Assembly (NCBI GenBank): GCA_021927905.1
Contig: BLLK01000040.1
Span: forward strand, 620,001-684,000
DNA: 64,000 nucleotides
Source of the DNA: Chaetoceros tenuissimus
Lineage: Eukaryota > Bacillariophyta > Thalassiosirophyceae > Chaetocerotales > Chaetocerotaceae
Direction: 5' to 3'
Position 1 is the first letter of the stretch. Every line of letters starts with the position of its first letter. The notes below the pieces were generated by a model that had not been told where the DNA came from, ran no database searches, and saw nothing but the letters and a program-made list of their open reading frames with translations. Position numbers and translations under genes: made by a program. Shown here in pieces: positions 23,460 through 33,246 of this stretch.

Positions 23460-23538
23460 TCTCATCTGTGTAACTAGTTCATTTATTTCGCTAATTACTT
23501 AGTAGCAATTACCTCAACAAATTCACTAGTCTACAACA
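23361..23538 (+). repeat. copia-2 3' LTR
   Basis: A 178-bp partner of the 5' LTR with one mismatch. It is followed directly by aattt, completing the target-site duplication. The Pol part runs into its first bases, a common copia layout. Confidence 0.97.
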
Positions 23539-23543
23539 AATTT

Positions 23544-24844
23544 TTAAATATATCTTCATGAGATTTCCATATTGCAGTTGCTTCTAACTGATATCTGAAA
23601 TGCAACGTCAAACTCTCCTCCTCCAATTAATTTTACTTTTTACATTTTGCATATATGTCGACCTCGTATTCTACAATTCCTTTATAGTCTTTACGTTTCT
23701 TTCAACAATTTGTCCATGCAGCCTGTATATGAAAAATGTTCGATCTCTTTTTCATTTTTCAACAGCTGAAATAAATATCCTGCATTAGCCATTGTAAATT
23801 CATGAAAGACAAGAAGCAAAGTACGAATGAAAAACGTACCATCATCCCCTGCTTCCATTATTTCGTTTTCACGCATTCTATTGTACTCATATTCTGCCAA
23901 AATACGGCCGACATACTGATCTCCTCGAGTATCTGCAACAAGATATCTGCACTGACATGTAAATTTCCACCCCCCTCTTTCCACGATCGCATCTCTATCT
24001 AAGTCGCCATCTGCAAGTACTAGATTTGTGCTGTTTCTTCTCAACATATTTGTTCTTTTTTTGTCATGCCTTCGTTCAAATTGTGTGTTGAGGACTGGCT
24101 GGAAGCGATGATGTTTTTATTCAGCCACCATGATATGCCTCATTCTCCTACTGATCCCGAATTAGCTAGCCAGAAGGTGACCAATCCACTCACTTCCGTA
24201 TTGCTCAACGAGTTAGATAGCTATACGTAACTGAGATCACATTGAAATAAACTTATCTACATAAATGGCCTAGAATCAGTAGACAATCAGTAGACAAAAC
24301 CAAAATCTCAGCTCATTAGTACGGACGCAGTTAGTGAGAGATTTTGTTGCGATCATCGTTTTGTCTACTTGTTCAGTAGACAATCTAGCTAAATTGGCCT
24401 TATTTATAGTAGACAAACCAGGGAAGATTGCTAAAATTGGAAATATGTGATTTTTGTAGGAATGAGTATAAATTATCTCTTGAGAGTTGGGGGGATAGAC
24501 TTATATGAACTCTACCCCCGTTACATTTAATCTCCGTTAGAGTCTAGGAGGATGAACTCTGTATGTGGAGAGTTTCCTGGGACTCAATGTGCCACGTGCT
24601 CCCGGCACAGCTGACTATGTCCGAGATATGTAAATTTAGCCTTATTTTGTTCTCACAGCCAGGCATCAACACTACTACAAGTATTTGTTTAGAAACTTTG
24701 TTCTGAAGGACGAGGCTCTGACACTAGGCCACATACTGAAAGTTTCATATTTATATTTACAATAAAAATTGTAGTACCTACTGAGTAGGTTCCGGTTGAT
24801 ATTTGTCGCTTGTTGGGTTTTCTGGAGATTTTTTCCACTGCTCA
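23544..24844. other. Spacer with inverted repeats and gtagacaa words
   Basis: No confident gene is seen. The minus-strand ORF at 23691-24047 (118 codons) has no recognisable domain and I do not call it. From 24290 to 24368 an inverted repeat pairs gtagacaaaac with gttttgtctac (11 bp) and caaaatctc with gagattttg (9 bp). The word gtagacaa occurs several times from 24279 to 24418. A 31-bp motif at 24501-24531 is the inverted, 29-of-31 match of 2029-2059. Confidence 0.45.
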
Positions 24845-24848
24845 TTAA

Positions 24849-25864
24849 CCCTTTCCTAGACGGGAGATCGCCACTTTTTTGGCGATAAAAAAAAGAACAC
24901 ACACAACATTACCAAACACATCGTCCCAATTCCATCACTTCCAACAAATAAAATTACACCAAATTTCATCAGTAGTCTACTATGTACCTATTTGAATGGA
25001 TGGTGCGCTCGGATTAAGATTTTGTGCATTGTATTTGATAAAATATACAGTATTGACTTGCTGTAGGGTTCTCATTGAATTTATGGAGAAGACTATGAAG
25101 ATATGTGCAAATCAAAGGAAATATAAATTCAATGAACATAAACAGCATATCAATAGGAAGCTGATAGTATGAAGAACGAATGGAAAACGAGAGAACCGGG
25201 ACTTTTGAGCTTTATTGTACCACAAAAACGTTGTAAAAATACATGTTGAATCTGAAGATTTTGTAGAAATGGACCTCTTTTGGAAAATGGCGTGAAATGA
25301 TCGAAAAATAAAGACTGAAAGCAATACAACAATCCACATTCCTCCATTAATACATAAGGAAGGGGTATCTATCTTGGTTTGCTTATGCAATGCCATAGGA
25401 TGCTCAGTTTCAATCTATACTATGGATCGCCCAGGTTCTGAAAATCTCAATTTTGGCGATGATTTTCATCGATTTTGGAATTTGAGCCATTTCGGCTTCA
25501 AATCATTGATTCGCCTAGATCTCTTGATTCATATCCAATAAACAAAGCATTTAGAAGCAGAATAAATCAACAAAAGTATAGATTCGACTTTTTCACAAAG
25601 AAATATAAAGGTCAAACATAAAATAGCAACTTTTTGTATTGCGTTTTTCTAGGACATTTTGACACCACTGTCAATACGCATTGGAAAGTAATGTTATAAT
25701 AACTCAACGAAAAATACAATTTCGAAGCTAAAAAATCACACATGTATTAGAATCAATATGGTTAGCAGTATTGAGTACTTGGAATTACTGAAATTGGCCA
25801 ATTACAAGTTATTTTATGATTTTGGGAAAAATCGCCACTTTTCGCCCCCTCGTCTAGGAAAGGG
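24849..25864. mobile_element. piggyBac-like non-autonomous element with TTAA ends
   Basis: A 1016-bp unit bounded by perfect terminal inverted repeats of 14 bp (CCCTTTCCTAGACG) and flanked on both sides by TTAA (24845-24848 and 25865-25868). TTAA target duplications with CCCT-starting ends are the hallmark of piggyBac. Inside each end is a sub-terminal atcgccactttt motif; on the left it is part of an ATCGCCA/TGGCGAT hairpin. The interior has only short ORFs (25112-25396 minus, 94 codons), none resembling a piggyBac transposase, so it must be mobilised in trans if at all. It lies 20 bp from the stop codon of the next gene. Confidence 0.85.
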
Positions 25865-25884
25865 TTAACCTCTTTGTTCCATTC

Positions 25885-28800
25885 TTAAGCATTCCATTCG
25901 GGAAAATCTGCCTTTATTTGCGGCATTATCTTCTGAGAGAAATTCTTTTTGAGATCATTCAAATATTTTGTTCTAATCTGTTCTCTCGTCTGTCTCTTTT
26001 TCTCTAAAGATTCAATTTCATCAAGAGTTTTCGTCAATGGTTCAAAATCTGTTGCTCCTTCTCCACTAGCTTCCTTCAATTTTGCTAATGTTTTTTTCCA
26101 ATTCCATGCAAGGGGCACATCTATATTCCTTTGCTCTAATTCTGTCACTAGATAGTCCCAATGTTTTTCCTTTTTCAGGTCTTTAAATTCACAACGACCT
26201 TTTTGTAGACTGGTCTTATCGTAACCAAATAGAAGTAGGGCTTTTGGTATCCCCATCACTTTCTCCATGTTGAGCTCTAGCTGATCGTTAGTTCTTTTGA
26301 TTTTCTTCTTGCTCAAATCCTTGCTAAAAGCTTTGTTTCTATCCGTCAGAGAAATTTCAATGCTTTCAAACATCTCTTGAAATGGCACTTTACCCATCTT
26401 GCGTTCTATAGCATTTTTTTTTGCATGTCTCTCCAAAGCTAAGTTGCAAGTTTGTTCTTTCGATGCTTTTCCTCTAGCCTTGATATCGCTCTCTTTCTTG
26501 TAGGTTTCACCCTTATCTGCCTTCTCGCGTATCATCTGACGTATTGTCCTATTGACAATCTCTTTCCTCAAGTTTGTTCCAATGGCAGCTATTGTAGAGC
26601 GTTGATCGTCGCGTTGTCCATGCATGACACATTCCGTAACTGTCTTCACAGCAGATTCAACCATATGAGTTGTAGCTGGAAGTGCGGCATATACTCTTTT
26701 ATATAGGTTCCTGAGACGACGGCTTTCATTGCTATTATTATTCCATATGTCATTCGATGCAATGTGTGCAACTCCAGACATCTTGATATTTTCAGTGATG
26801 TGCTTATTTGGAATAGTGTCAGGCTCTCGAAGTGCATCTTTGAAAGTTTCTATATCAAATTTTTCCTTGATAAACTTTCGATATCCCTTCATATTCATAG
26901 TCCGCTTCAAAATTGGATGGAAGAATTCCTCTTCTTCGTCTTCGTCATCGTCAATACCACGCATGATGTCAGAAACAACTTTTCCGCATGGCTTTTCATC
27001 AAATAACGCTAGAAATAACAACTTATTTTGATCGCGATATGGATGAAAATCAATCTGGTGAAGCTTATCACGTGTAATCTTGAAAAATTGGTTTGCCTTT
27101 GTTTCTTGAGCACTGCTTTCCTCTTCTGTCAACTTTTTGAAAGGTATATCCTCTAGACTTGTAATGTTACCCATCTGTTTAATGTCTAAATATACCTTTC
27201 CATCCTTGTCTTTTGTGGTGGGATAGACAACGTTATCACTTCTAATGTTCTCTAGATCCCGAAGAAAAGGTTGAAACTTTTCGTTTGCTTTCCATCCATT
27301 ATTTCCAAGTTGCTTGAGTTCTTGATCCATCAAGAAAAAACATGATAGTAACATTCGAATAGTAAAGCCTGGTGTACCTCCTACTCGCTCGTCACCACGC
27401 TGTAATGTCTCAAGCCATGGATGGAGAAATTTCTCTACAAATGAAGTCATCAGTAAAGCATCAGAGAGCACTACACCTTCTAAAGTCAAGGGGAAAGCAC
27501 CAATTGCAATTTTAACCTCTTTCTTTGTTTCATCCTTTGTAGAACTTCGAGACTTTATTATGTGTATGATCATAAGTCTCAGTAGAACTCTGTTGTACAC
27601 GTAAAGCGCTGCACCTTTGCCTAAAGTCCACCATCTTGATTCTATTGGCTCTTGTAGTAAAGGAAATTTGTCAACAGTTCTATTCTGGGAGTCTTTTATC
27701 TCTAGGCTGTGTTTCTGTGCTATATCGTTTGCTAGTATCGCAAAAGGTTCTACTCCATACGCCTGCTGTAAATCATATATTGCATGGATCAATTGTACCG
27801 CGTTGCGATTTCCTAACTTTCCTACTCCAATTACCTTTTGGAATGCTTCCGAAAACATACAATTTAGGCCATGCAATGCGCAGAGAGCAATAATTGCCCA
27901 TAATGCAAATAAATTAATTTTGATCATTTCCCTTTTCAATGATTCGCCCGTGCGGCCACCACCTGCATCAGATCCACCACCTTGGAATTGAAAGTTTGGA
28001 GGAGGGTACAACCTCTTTGTGGAGTGTTTTGCCGCTTCTGCAGTATCTTCACTATAACCAGTACATTTCTCAATATCAAGAATATATGTTCGAACCTTTT
28101 TTGCTTCAACATCATCATACCACGAAATGACTTTCACGAGGTTTCCATTTTGACCTTTGTCGCTATTAAAATAAACCGCACCTGCTCTTAAAATTAATTC
28201 TCTAATGAGAATATTTGTTTTAACCGCCTCTCTCGCCTCAAGGTTTGCAAAGGTAGAGTAAGAAGGAGTTGTATTAGCTACATCTCTTGTAGTTAAAGAC
28301 CTCTCATTTGTATCCGAACCTGAAGGAAGGATGTCATAACCAGCTTCATACAACCCTGCTAATCGAAAGACAGCGGCAATACTTTCGAGTTTTTGAAACG
28401 ACAATTTAGGTGAAAGAAGTGATGCATAACCCTGTAATGAACGATGCAACTCATCTACTCCACGGAATTGTTTCATTTGCCCTCGGTGTTTGAGATTCAC
28501 AAATGAATCGTTGTTATTTTGTAGCTTTGATAATTTGCTTTTACCTACAACTTGGTGACAATTGCTCACACGCTCTAGATTTCGTTCTTTGCAAAGCTTT
28601 TCCACAAAACTTTTTGATAAATGCATCTTTGAACAGTTACAATCCTCTTTATCAAACGTGCATAGTGTGCTTTCATCAAGAACACCACCGGGATCATTTG
28701 AAGTTTGTATTGGCATGTATTCATATTGGTTGAGAGAACTAGCTTGTGAGTCAAAAGTGGAAGTTTGATCATGCATATCAAGTACAGCACCGAGATCATT

Positions 28801-29007
28801 TGAAGTTTGCATTGGCATGAATTCATATTGGTTGAGTGCAGCTTGCGAGTCAAAAGTAAATCGAGACTCTGTTGTTCTTTCCTCACAAGTTACTATTTGA
28901 GTAGAATAGCCAATACATAAAGGTTGAAACTCATCAACGTCAATGTCTAGTTGAACTAGCCATACCAGCATCGATATGCATTGGAACAGTAACCTGATCC
29001 ACCTCAT
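25885..29007 (-). CDS. Large transposase-like protein, unclassified (hAT-like layout)
   Basis: An intact ORF of 1040 codons. Family not identified. Seen: two 33-residue N-terminal repeats (51-83 and 84-116, each TFDSQA...LNQYE...QTSND...VLD); an Asp/Glu-rich stretch near 690; a Lys-rich C-terminal third. In between is an ordered series that looks like a ribonuclease-H-fold transposase: SWYDD...TYILDIE (about 295-310), GGGSDAGGGRTGESL (about 340-355), CALHGLN (about 380), RNAVQLIHAIYDLQ (about 400-412), ESRWWTLGKG (about 455), and LPATTHMVESAVKTVTE near 770. The order Asp, then SDxGGG, then CxLH, then RW, then a late LPxTTHxVE block parallels hAT transposases (D, D, C/H, TRW, dimerisation region), but the spacing and residues are not canonical. 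The start may lie downstream of 29007. It could be a domesticated gene or the transposase of an undescribed element. Confidence 0.5.
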   Translation of the reverse strand: MRWIRLLFQCISMLVWLVQLDIDVDEFQPLCIGYSTQIVTCEERTTESRFTFDSQAALNQYEFMPMQTSNDLGAVLDMHDQTSTFDSQASSLNQYEYMPIQTSNDPGGVLDESTLCTFDKEDCNCSKMHLSKSFVEKLCKERNLERVSNCHQVVGKSKLSKLQNNNDSFVNLKHRGQMKQFRGVDELHRSLQGYASLLSPKLSFQKLESIAAVFRLAGLYEAGYDILPSGSDTNERSLTTRDVANTTPSYSTFANLEAREAVKTNILIRELILRAGAVYFNSDKGQNGNLVKVISWYDDVEAKKVRTYILDIEKCTGYSEDTAEAAKHSTKRLYPPPNFQFQGGGSDAGGGRTGESLKREMIKINLFALWAIIALCALHGLNCMFSEAFQKVIGVGKLGNRNAVQLIHAIYDLQQAYGVEPFAILANDIAQKHSLEIKDSQNRTVDKFPLLQEPIESRWWTLGKGAALYVYNRVLLRLMIIHIIKSRSSTKDETKKEVKIAIGAFPLTLEGVVLSDALLMTSFVEKFLHPWLETLQRGDERVGGTPGFTIRMLLSCFFLMDQELKQLGNNGWKANEKFQPFLRDLENIRSDNVVYPTTKDKDGKVYLDIKQMGNITSLEDIPFKKLTEEESSAQETKANQFFKITRDKLHQIDFHPYRDQNKLLFLALFDEKPCGKVVSDIMRGIDDDEDEEEEFFHPILKRTMNMKGYRKFIKEKFDIETFKDALREPDTIPNKHITENIKMSGVAHIASNDIWNNNSNESRRLRNLYKRVYAALPATTHMVESAVKTVTECVMHGQRDDQRSTIAAIGTNLRKEIVNRTIRQMIREKADKGETYKKESDIKARGKASKEQTCNLALERHAKKNAIERKMGKVPFQEMFESIEISLTDRNKAFSKDLSKKKIKRTNDQLELNMEKVMGIPKALLLFGYDKTSLQKGRCEFKDLKKEKHWDYLVTELEQRNIDVPLAWNWKKTLAKLKEASGEGATDFEPLTKTLDEIESLEKKRQTREQIRTKYLNDLKKNFSQKIMPQIKADFPEWNA

Positions 29008-29079
29008 TTAGAGCACGTTGCAAGCTTCTTGCACCTTGTTCTAGCGCTGAAAGACCACCACCATGAGTTCTTCTACTAC

Positions 29080-30029
29080 GGCGCTATGATACTGATAATA
29101 GAGGAAGGACCCTGTGCAGCACTAGCCTCTTCAGTAGCTCCAGCATTTACAGGACGAGCAAGAGTAGCAGGGGCAGGAGGAACAGGAGGAACAGGAGGAT
29201 TTGCAGGCAGGAGTAGCAGGGGCAGGAGGAACAGGAGGATTTGCAGAGGGACTGAAAATGCGTGTGGAAACCTTGGTTTTCACACCAAAAGAATTTCCTT
29301 CTTCCTTGAACACAAGGGTCGCATTGCAAGTCACATCTGCAGGATGTGGCTTCTCCTTCTTCTTTGTCTTCATGATTGCACAGAAGCCAATGGACTGACC
29401 AGTGCCAAATCCAAAAAGATCGTCAGATGTTGAAGTCTCTGCTTGGAAAGGGACTTTCATCCCAATCACAGCAGTGTCCTTCAAATCTTCCGGTCACGGC
29501 GAGAGTCAATTTCGTGCTGAACTGCCTGATTGAGAACATGGTCCTCAGCCAATTCAGTTCCAAGTAGATTACTTGGTACACAGAGCTTCTCCGACACTTC
29601 GAACTTGAGCTTGGCCTTTCTCCCATTTGGGGAGATCTCAGCATTCAACCCCTTGGACACAAGAGCTGGTTGAAGCTTCAAGGACATGGTTGCAAATCTT
29701 TCATTTGCGTAGGAATCAGCCTCTGGATTCATGACATGGAAAAATCTATCAAGCTGGGATCGTTTGATGTTCAATTGAACACGATTCTTCTTCTTGGAGG
29801 ATGAAGAGGCATGAGGCTTCTTGGAATGCAACTCCTCTACAGGAGGCTTTCCGCTAGCAGCAGCAGCAGCATCAGCAACATGCAGAGATCCCATGCGGCC
29901 TGCAATACTTCCTACAGAGGAAGCAGCAGAGGCTCTAGACATGGTTGACACATCATCCTCGTAGGAACTGTAGTGATTGGAGGTATCCTGGGACCCAAGG
30001 GTCTCTTCTTCGCCAGCAGATTCAGACAT
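29080..30029 (-). pseudogene. Gene A: unknown protein with Ser/Ala-rich N-terminus and Pro-rich tail
   Basis: Not recognised. Read on the minus strand it opens MSESAGEEETLG, runs through a Ser/Ala-rich region and a basic SSSSKKKNRVQ patch, then a folded-looking middle with LDRFFHVMNPE and KAKLKFEVSEKLCVP. A second frame continues with TAVIGMKVPFQAETS through FKEEGNSFG to a Pro/Ala-rich tail encoded by a short tandem repeat (29168-29255). Two overlapping frames share the protein, so the copy is decayed or carries a small sequence error. The middle resembles gene B (32102-33246) in its K-rich patch, FF and AKLxFxV...L..P spacing, so the two may be paralogs. Confidence 0.5.
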
Positions 30030-30267
30030 GATGTTACACTATAAAACAGAGAGAAAGAAGTTAGAAAAGGGATTAGTATTTCTGTCAAGTGAAAAGGATA
30101 AGGCTTACCTTTTTTCAAAAGATGTGAAAAATGAAGAAGTGCGAAAAATGAAGAAGTGTGAGCAACCATCAGAGAAGCAAAAACGTGTGTCATGTCTATT
30201 TCCGGCAAAGACAAAGATTTCTTGTTCGCGGAAAAAAATTAGTCAATTTTTTGTTTTTTTTTTATTT

Positions 30268-30358
30268 GTTTTGTTTTGTTTTCGTTTGTTTTGTTTTGTT
30301 TTCGTTTGTTTTGTTTTGTTTTCGTTTGTTTTGTTTTGTTTTCGTTTGTTTTCGTTTG
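30268..30358. repeat. 20-bp satellite of GTTTT units
   Basis: Four copies of gttttgttttgttttcgttt in tandem, lying about 240 bp upstream of gene A. A related (TTTTG)n run lies upstream of gene B. Confidence 0.9.
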
Positions 30359-30494
30359 ATTCACTTTTCTTCAGGGATAACTAACTTCATTGAAGTTAGC
30401 AAGATATGTACCTGACTAGCCAACTCAAACAGCGGAGTATAAGTAAAATACTCGGAGTAGACAAAAGGCCTTTTGTCAAAAGACCAGCACAGGC

Positions 30495-31396
30495 ATGATT
30501 TTTGTGAAAGCAGAAAAGCATGAATTTTGCACATCAGAAGAGCATGATTTTGCACATCACGAAGACCAAGCCTTGTTTGCAACACCAAACCTTTTCAACA
30601 ATCAATCACCATCTACATCAAGCATGATACCTGTTCCCCCCTTGGAATTCTTCACCAAAGGCATGGAGTATGCTGGACGTGGAGGACAGGTGGGAGGACA
30701 TCATGTAAATCTCAATGAAACAAATCGCAGACGTTTCAAATCCTTTTTTGGTGTCACTGCAGGTGGATGTGCTGCTGTTTGGAATGAACTCATTCCATTT
30801 CTGACTGAACATGACCAGAAGGTTGAATTTTTCCATCTCTTGTGGGCATGTATGTTTGTCAAACTTTCTGTTCTATCAGGAATTGTGAAGGTTGATGAAA
30901 AGACTTTCTCAAAATGGGTTTGGATTTTACTTCGTTCTATCTCGGTTCATGTGAAACCTAAACTTATTCATCTTGGCCTACGATTTGAAAGAAGTAATGG
31001 AGCACGTCAGCTCTTGTCTATCGATGGCACAGACTGCCCAACTAACATGAGATTTGATAGAAGCTTTTACAGTCATAAGTTCAAAGGTGAGTTTTTACTT
31101 CTTTAGATTATGTTCTATGATTCTACTAACTGCAATTTTCGTTCAGCAAGTGGAGTAAGATATGAGGTCTCATTGTGCATTCAAACAGGTAAAATCTAAT
31201 CTGTTCAGTTGTCTGGCCTTTTCCGTGTGGATCTTGGCCTGACATCAATATCTATCGTTATTGGTTGAAGAATCAGCTTCAACCAAATGAAAAGGTAGAA
31301 GCTGACGCAGGATACAGAGGCGACAACAATTACGGAGAACATAGAATGAAGTTCAATGCTAGCATAGATACTGTTTTGATACAGTGTGCACTTTAG
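30495..31396 (+). pseudogene. PIF/Harbinger-like (IS5-type) transposase, truncated
   Basis: The first exon (to 31086) encodes RRRFKSFFGVT, KVDEKTFSKWVW, GARQLLSIDGTDCP and YSHKFK, the usual run-up to the first catalytic Asp of Harbinger transposases. A 60-nt intron (31087-31146, gtgagt...ttcag) leads to ASGVRYEVSLCIQT. Next comes either a 20-nt GT...AG segment (31189-31208) or a small insertion, then VWPFPCGSWPDINIYRYWL and EADAGYRGD, which holds the second Asp. The frame then ends early, before the third acidic residue expected in the family. So the enzyme is incomplete. No terminal inverted repeats were found. It lies between genes A and B. Confidence 0.75.
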
Positions 31397-32101
31397 TACA
31401 AGTGAATTTGTATACAGGTGATGATTTGGGAGAGGTGTACTACGTAGACTACTAATATAAAAATTTGTTTTTGCTCATCATTGCATTTTTACTTTAAATC
31501 TTTTTCTATCACAATAAAAGAGTATATTCATATGCATGGTCAAATCGTGGTCAGCTCTTCAAGCGAAGCTGCAATTTAGGCTTTCTGCATAGCGAGGTGA
31601 TAATTAGCGAGTATCTACTTTGAGTACTTTTCGCTAGAACTCAAGCACAAAGGGGAGGGGTACCACAATTCAGTGTGAAAGAATCATCGACGTCGTCGAT
31701 GAAGTGCATCTTTTGAACTTGTGAAGTTCAATTTGAAGCAGATGTTTTTCATCAATGGTGCAGCTCTGAGGTGGCAATTGGGACATTTCTATGACTTTTT
31801 ACACAAGAATCACATATACCTTCTTGGAAAAGCATGCTTAAGGTTATTATCACTGATTTTTCTGTCTCCCGGAATTTTGTGTTTTGTTTTGTTTTGTTTT
31901 GTTTTGTTTTGTTTTGTTTTGTTTTGTTTTGTTTTGTTTTGTTTTCAAATCTGTAAATTTCCCGCCAAAAAAAAACGGCACCCGGAATATTCTTCTATTC
32001 TTCACACATCCGACGTCTCCTTTCACATTTTCAAAAGATCTCTTCATCTCAAAAGATCTCTTCATCTCATTATTTTTTGATAAACCCATTTCAAAAGGAA
32101 C
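31397..32101. other. Spacer with a (TTTTG)n microsatellite
   Basis: No gene seen. A 5-bp ttttg repeat of about 14 copies runs from 31875 to 31945. It is followed by cccgcc, an A-run and cacccgg, and by a short tandem duplication aaaagatctcttcatctc (32034-32066) before the ATG of gene B. Confidence 0.7.
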
Positions 32102-33246
32102 ATGCCACCAGCTAAAGGAGTCAAGCAGATCAAGGAACACGAGCCAGGTCCTATGCAGCTCACTCAATTCTTTGAGGACCAAAAGCGCAGAGGGGTTGTG
32201 AAGGCAGCTTGCCCAACTGCAAAGGACCTCTACGCCCAGTCCACTTACAACACTTGGTGGGTTCAGAAAAAGGGCAAAAGGGCAAGAGAAACATTCAACC
32301 GTTGGTATACAATCTGTATCAACCATGTCTACGGTCCTGACGAGGGTGAGTTTTATTATTATTTCTTGTTTTTGCTCTTTTGGCATTCAAAGAAGAGCTG
32401 ACACATCTTCTTCTTTTGTCTTGTTCTACGTCATCTTGTTTTCCACCAAAGGTGCAGCAGAAGCTCCATCCCCAGCACCCGCGAGGAAATAGAGTCACTT
32501 TCGAAGATGATGCAGCTGCCGGTCCTAATACTGCATCCTTCTTGGGAGTTCCTAACTTTCAAGGAGCTGCAGCATTTGCTGCTGGTCATGTGCCTATTCC
32601 TTCCACCCCTGCTTCGTCTGCAGCAATGGGGCCATCTCCACCTCCACCAAAATCCAAGGAGAAGAAACTACAGGTAACTGTAGACAAAGATGAAACCACC
32701 TGGGATCAGTTCTTCATTGCACCTGAAATTGTAAAGATTGACAATCGCTCCATTGCACCACTCATTGTCGTTCTCTCTTCAACTATCTCTTCGAGCAATG
32801 ACATCACTGTCTTTGTCACAAAAGATGTGGCAAAACTGACTTTCAAGGTGCCTGATGCACTCTTGAAGCGTCCTGTATGTGTCCTTCCAATGCTTTGAAA
32901 AATAAGCCAAAGGATAGTAGCACTATGAGCCACAACATGTGTGCTAATCACCTCAAATCCCTCGTCAAGAAAAAGGGTGATGCCGTAACCTACCTCTTCT
33001 TTGACCTTCCTTTCGACTGCTCTCCTCGTCTAGCCACTGATCTCCTTGATGGACGTTACCATGGTGATATCCCTGTGGTGAAGACCTATGTTGGTACTCC
33101 AGGGGGAGAAAAGGACGGCTGAATTCATCCATTCTTTAGTTCTACTTTTCGAAAAGGTGGACGATGGGTTTGGAGCCAGCAAAAAGGTGACTGTCAAAGA
33201 ATATGGTGCTGCTGAGAGCAGCGATGACAGCTTTGAGTGGGTCTGA
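32102..33246 (+). pseudogene. Gene B: unknown protein, decayed, with one likely intron
   Basis: It begins MPPAKGVKQIKEHEPG and has a helical first exon with TWWVQKKGKRARETFNRWYT. A likely intron runs from gtgagt at 32346 to ttttccaccaaag near 32451. The next exon holds a Pro-rich linker (GPSPPPPKSKEKK) and a domain with TTWDQFFIAPE and VAKLTFKVPDALLKRP. The last recognisable residues are FIHSLVLLFEKVDDGFGASKK and an acidic end. Several frame changes separate these parts, so the gene is no longer functional as written. I do not know the family. The middle resembles gene A in spacing. Confidence 0.5.

Larger units (their letters stand above)
10233..23538 (+). mobile_element. copia-2: Ty1/copia LTR retrotransposon, carrying a nested LINE
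   Basis: It has 178-bp LTRs with one mismatch, TG...CA ends and a perfect 5-bp target duplication aattt (10228-10232 and 23539-23543). The Gag part starts at 10429 and is interrupted by the 7.9-kb LINE-1; Gag resumes at 18737 and Pol follows. Without the LINE and one copy of its target duplication the element is about 5.4 kb, normal for copia. A purine-rich agcgagggtg precedes the 3' LTR. Apart from the LINE it looks close to whole, with one or two breaks. LTR identity of about 99.4% makes it very young, and the LINE inside it must be younger still. Confidence 0.95.

Noticed and set aside
23691-24047. 118-codon minus-strand ORF as a gene
   Set aside because: No domain, no repeat support and no neighbouring context; likely chance.
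24281-24420. tRNA or structured RNA from the strong inverted repeat
   Set aside because: No cloverleaf or conserved A/B-box-like sequence is seen; the pairing is better explained by a repeat-derived hairpin.
30268-30358. Membrane protein rich in Phe/Cys/Val in plus-strand frames
   Set aside because: It is translation of the GTTTT satellite, not a gene.
30268-31945. GTTTT repeats as terminal repeats of the Harbinger-like element
   Set aside because: The two arrays are in direct orientation and differ in unit, so they are not inverted ends.
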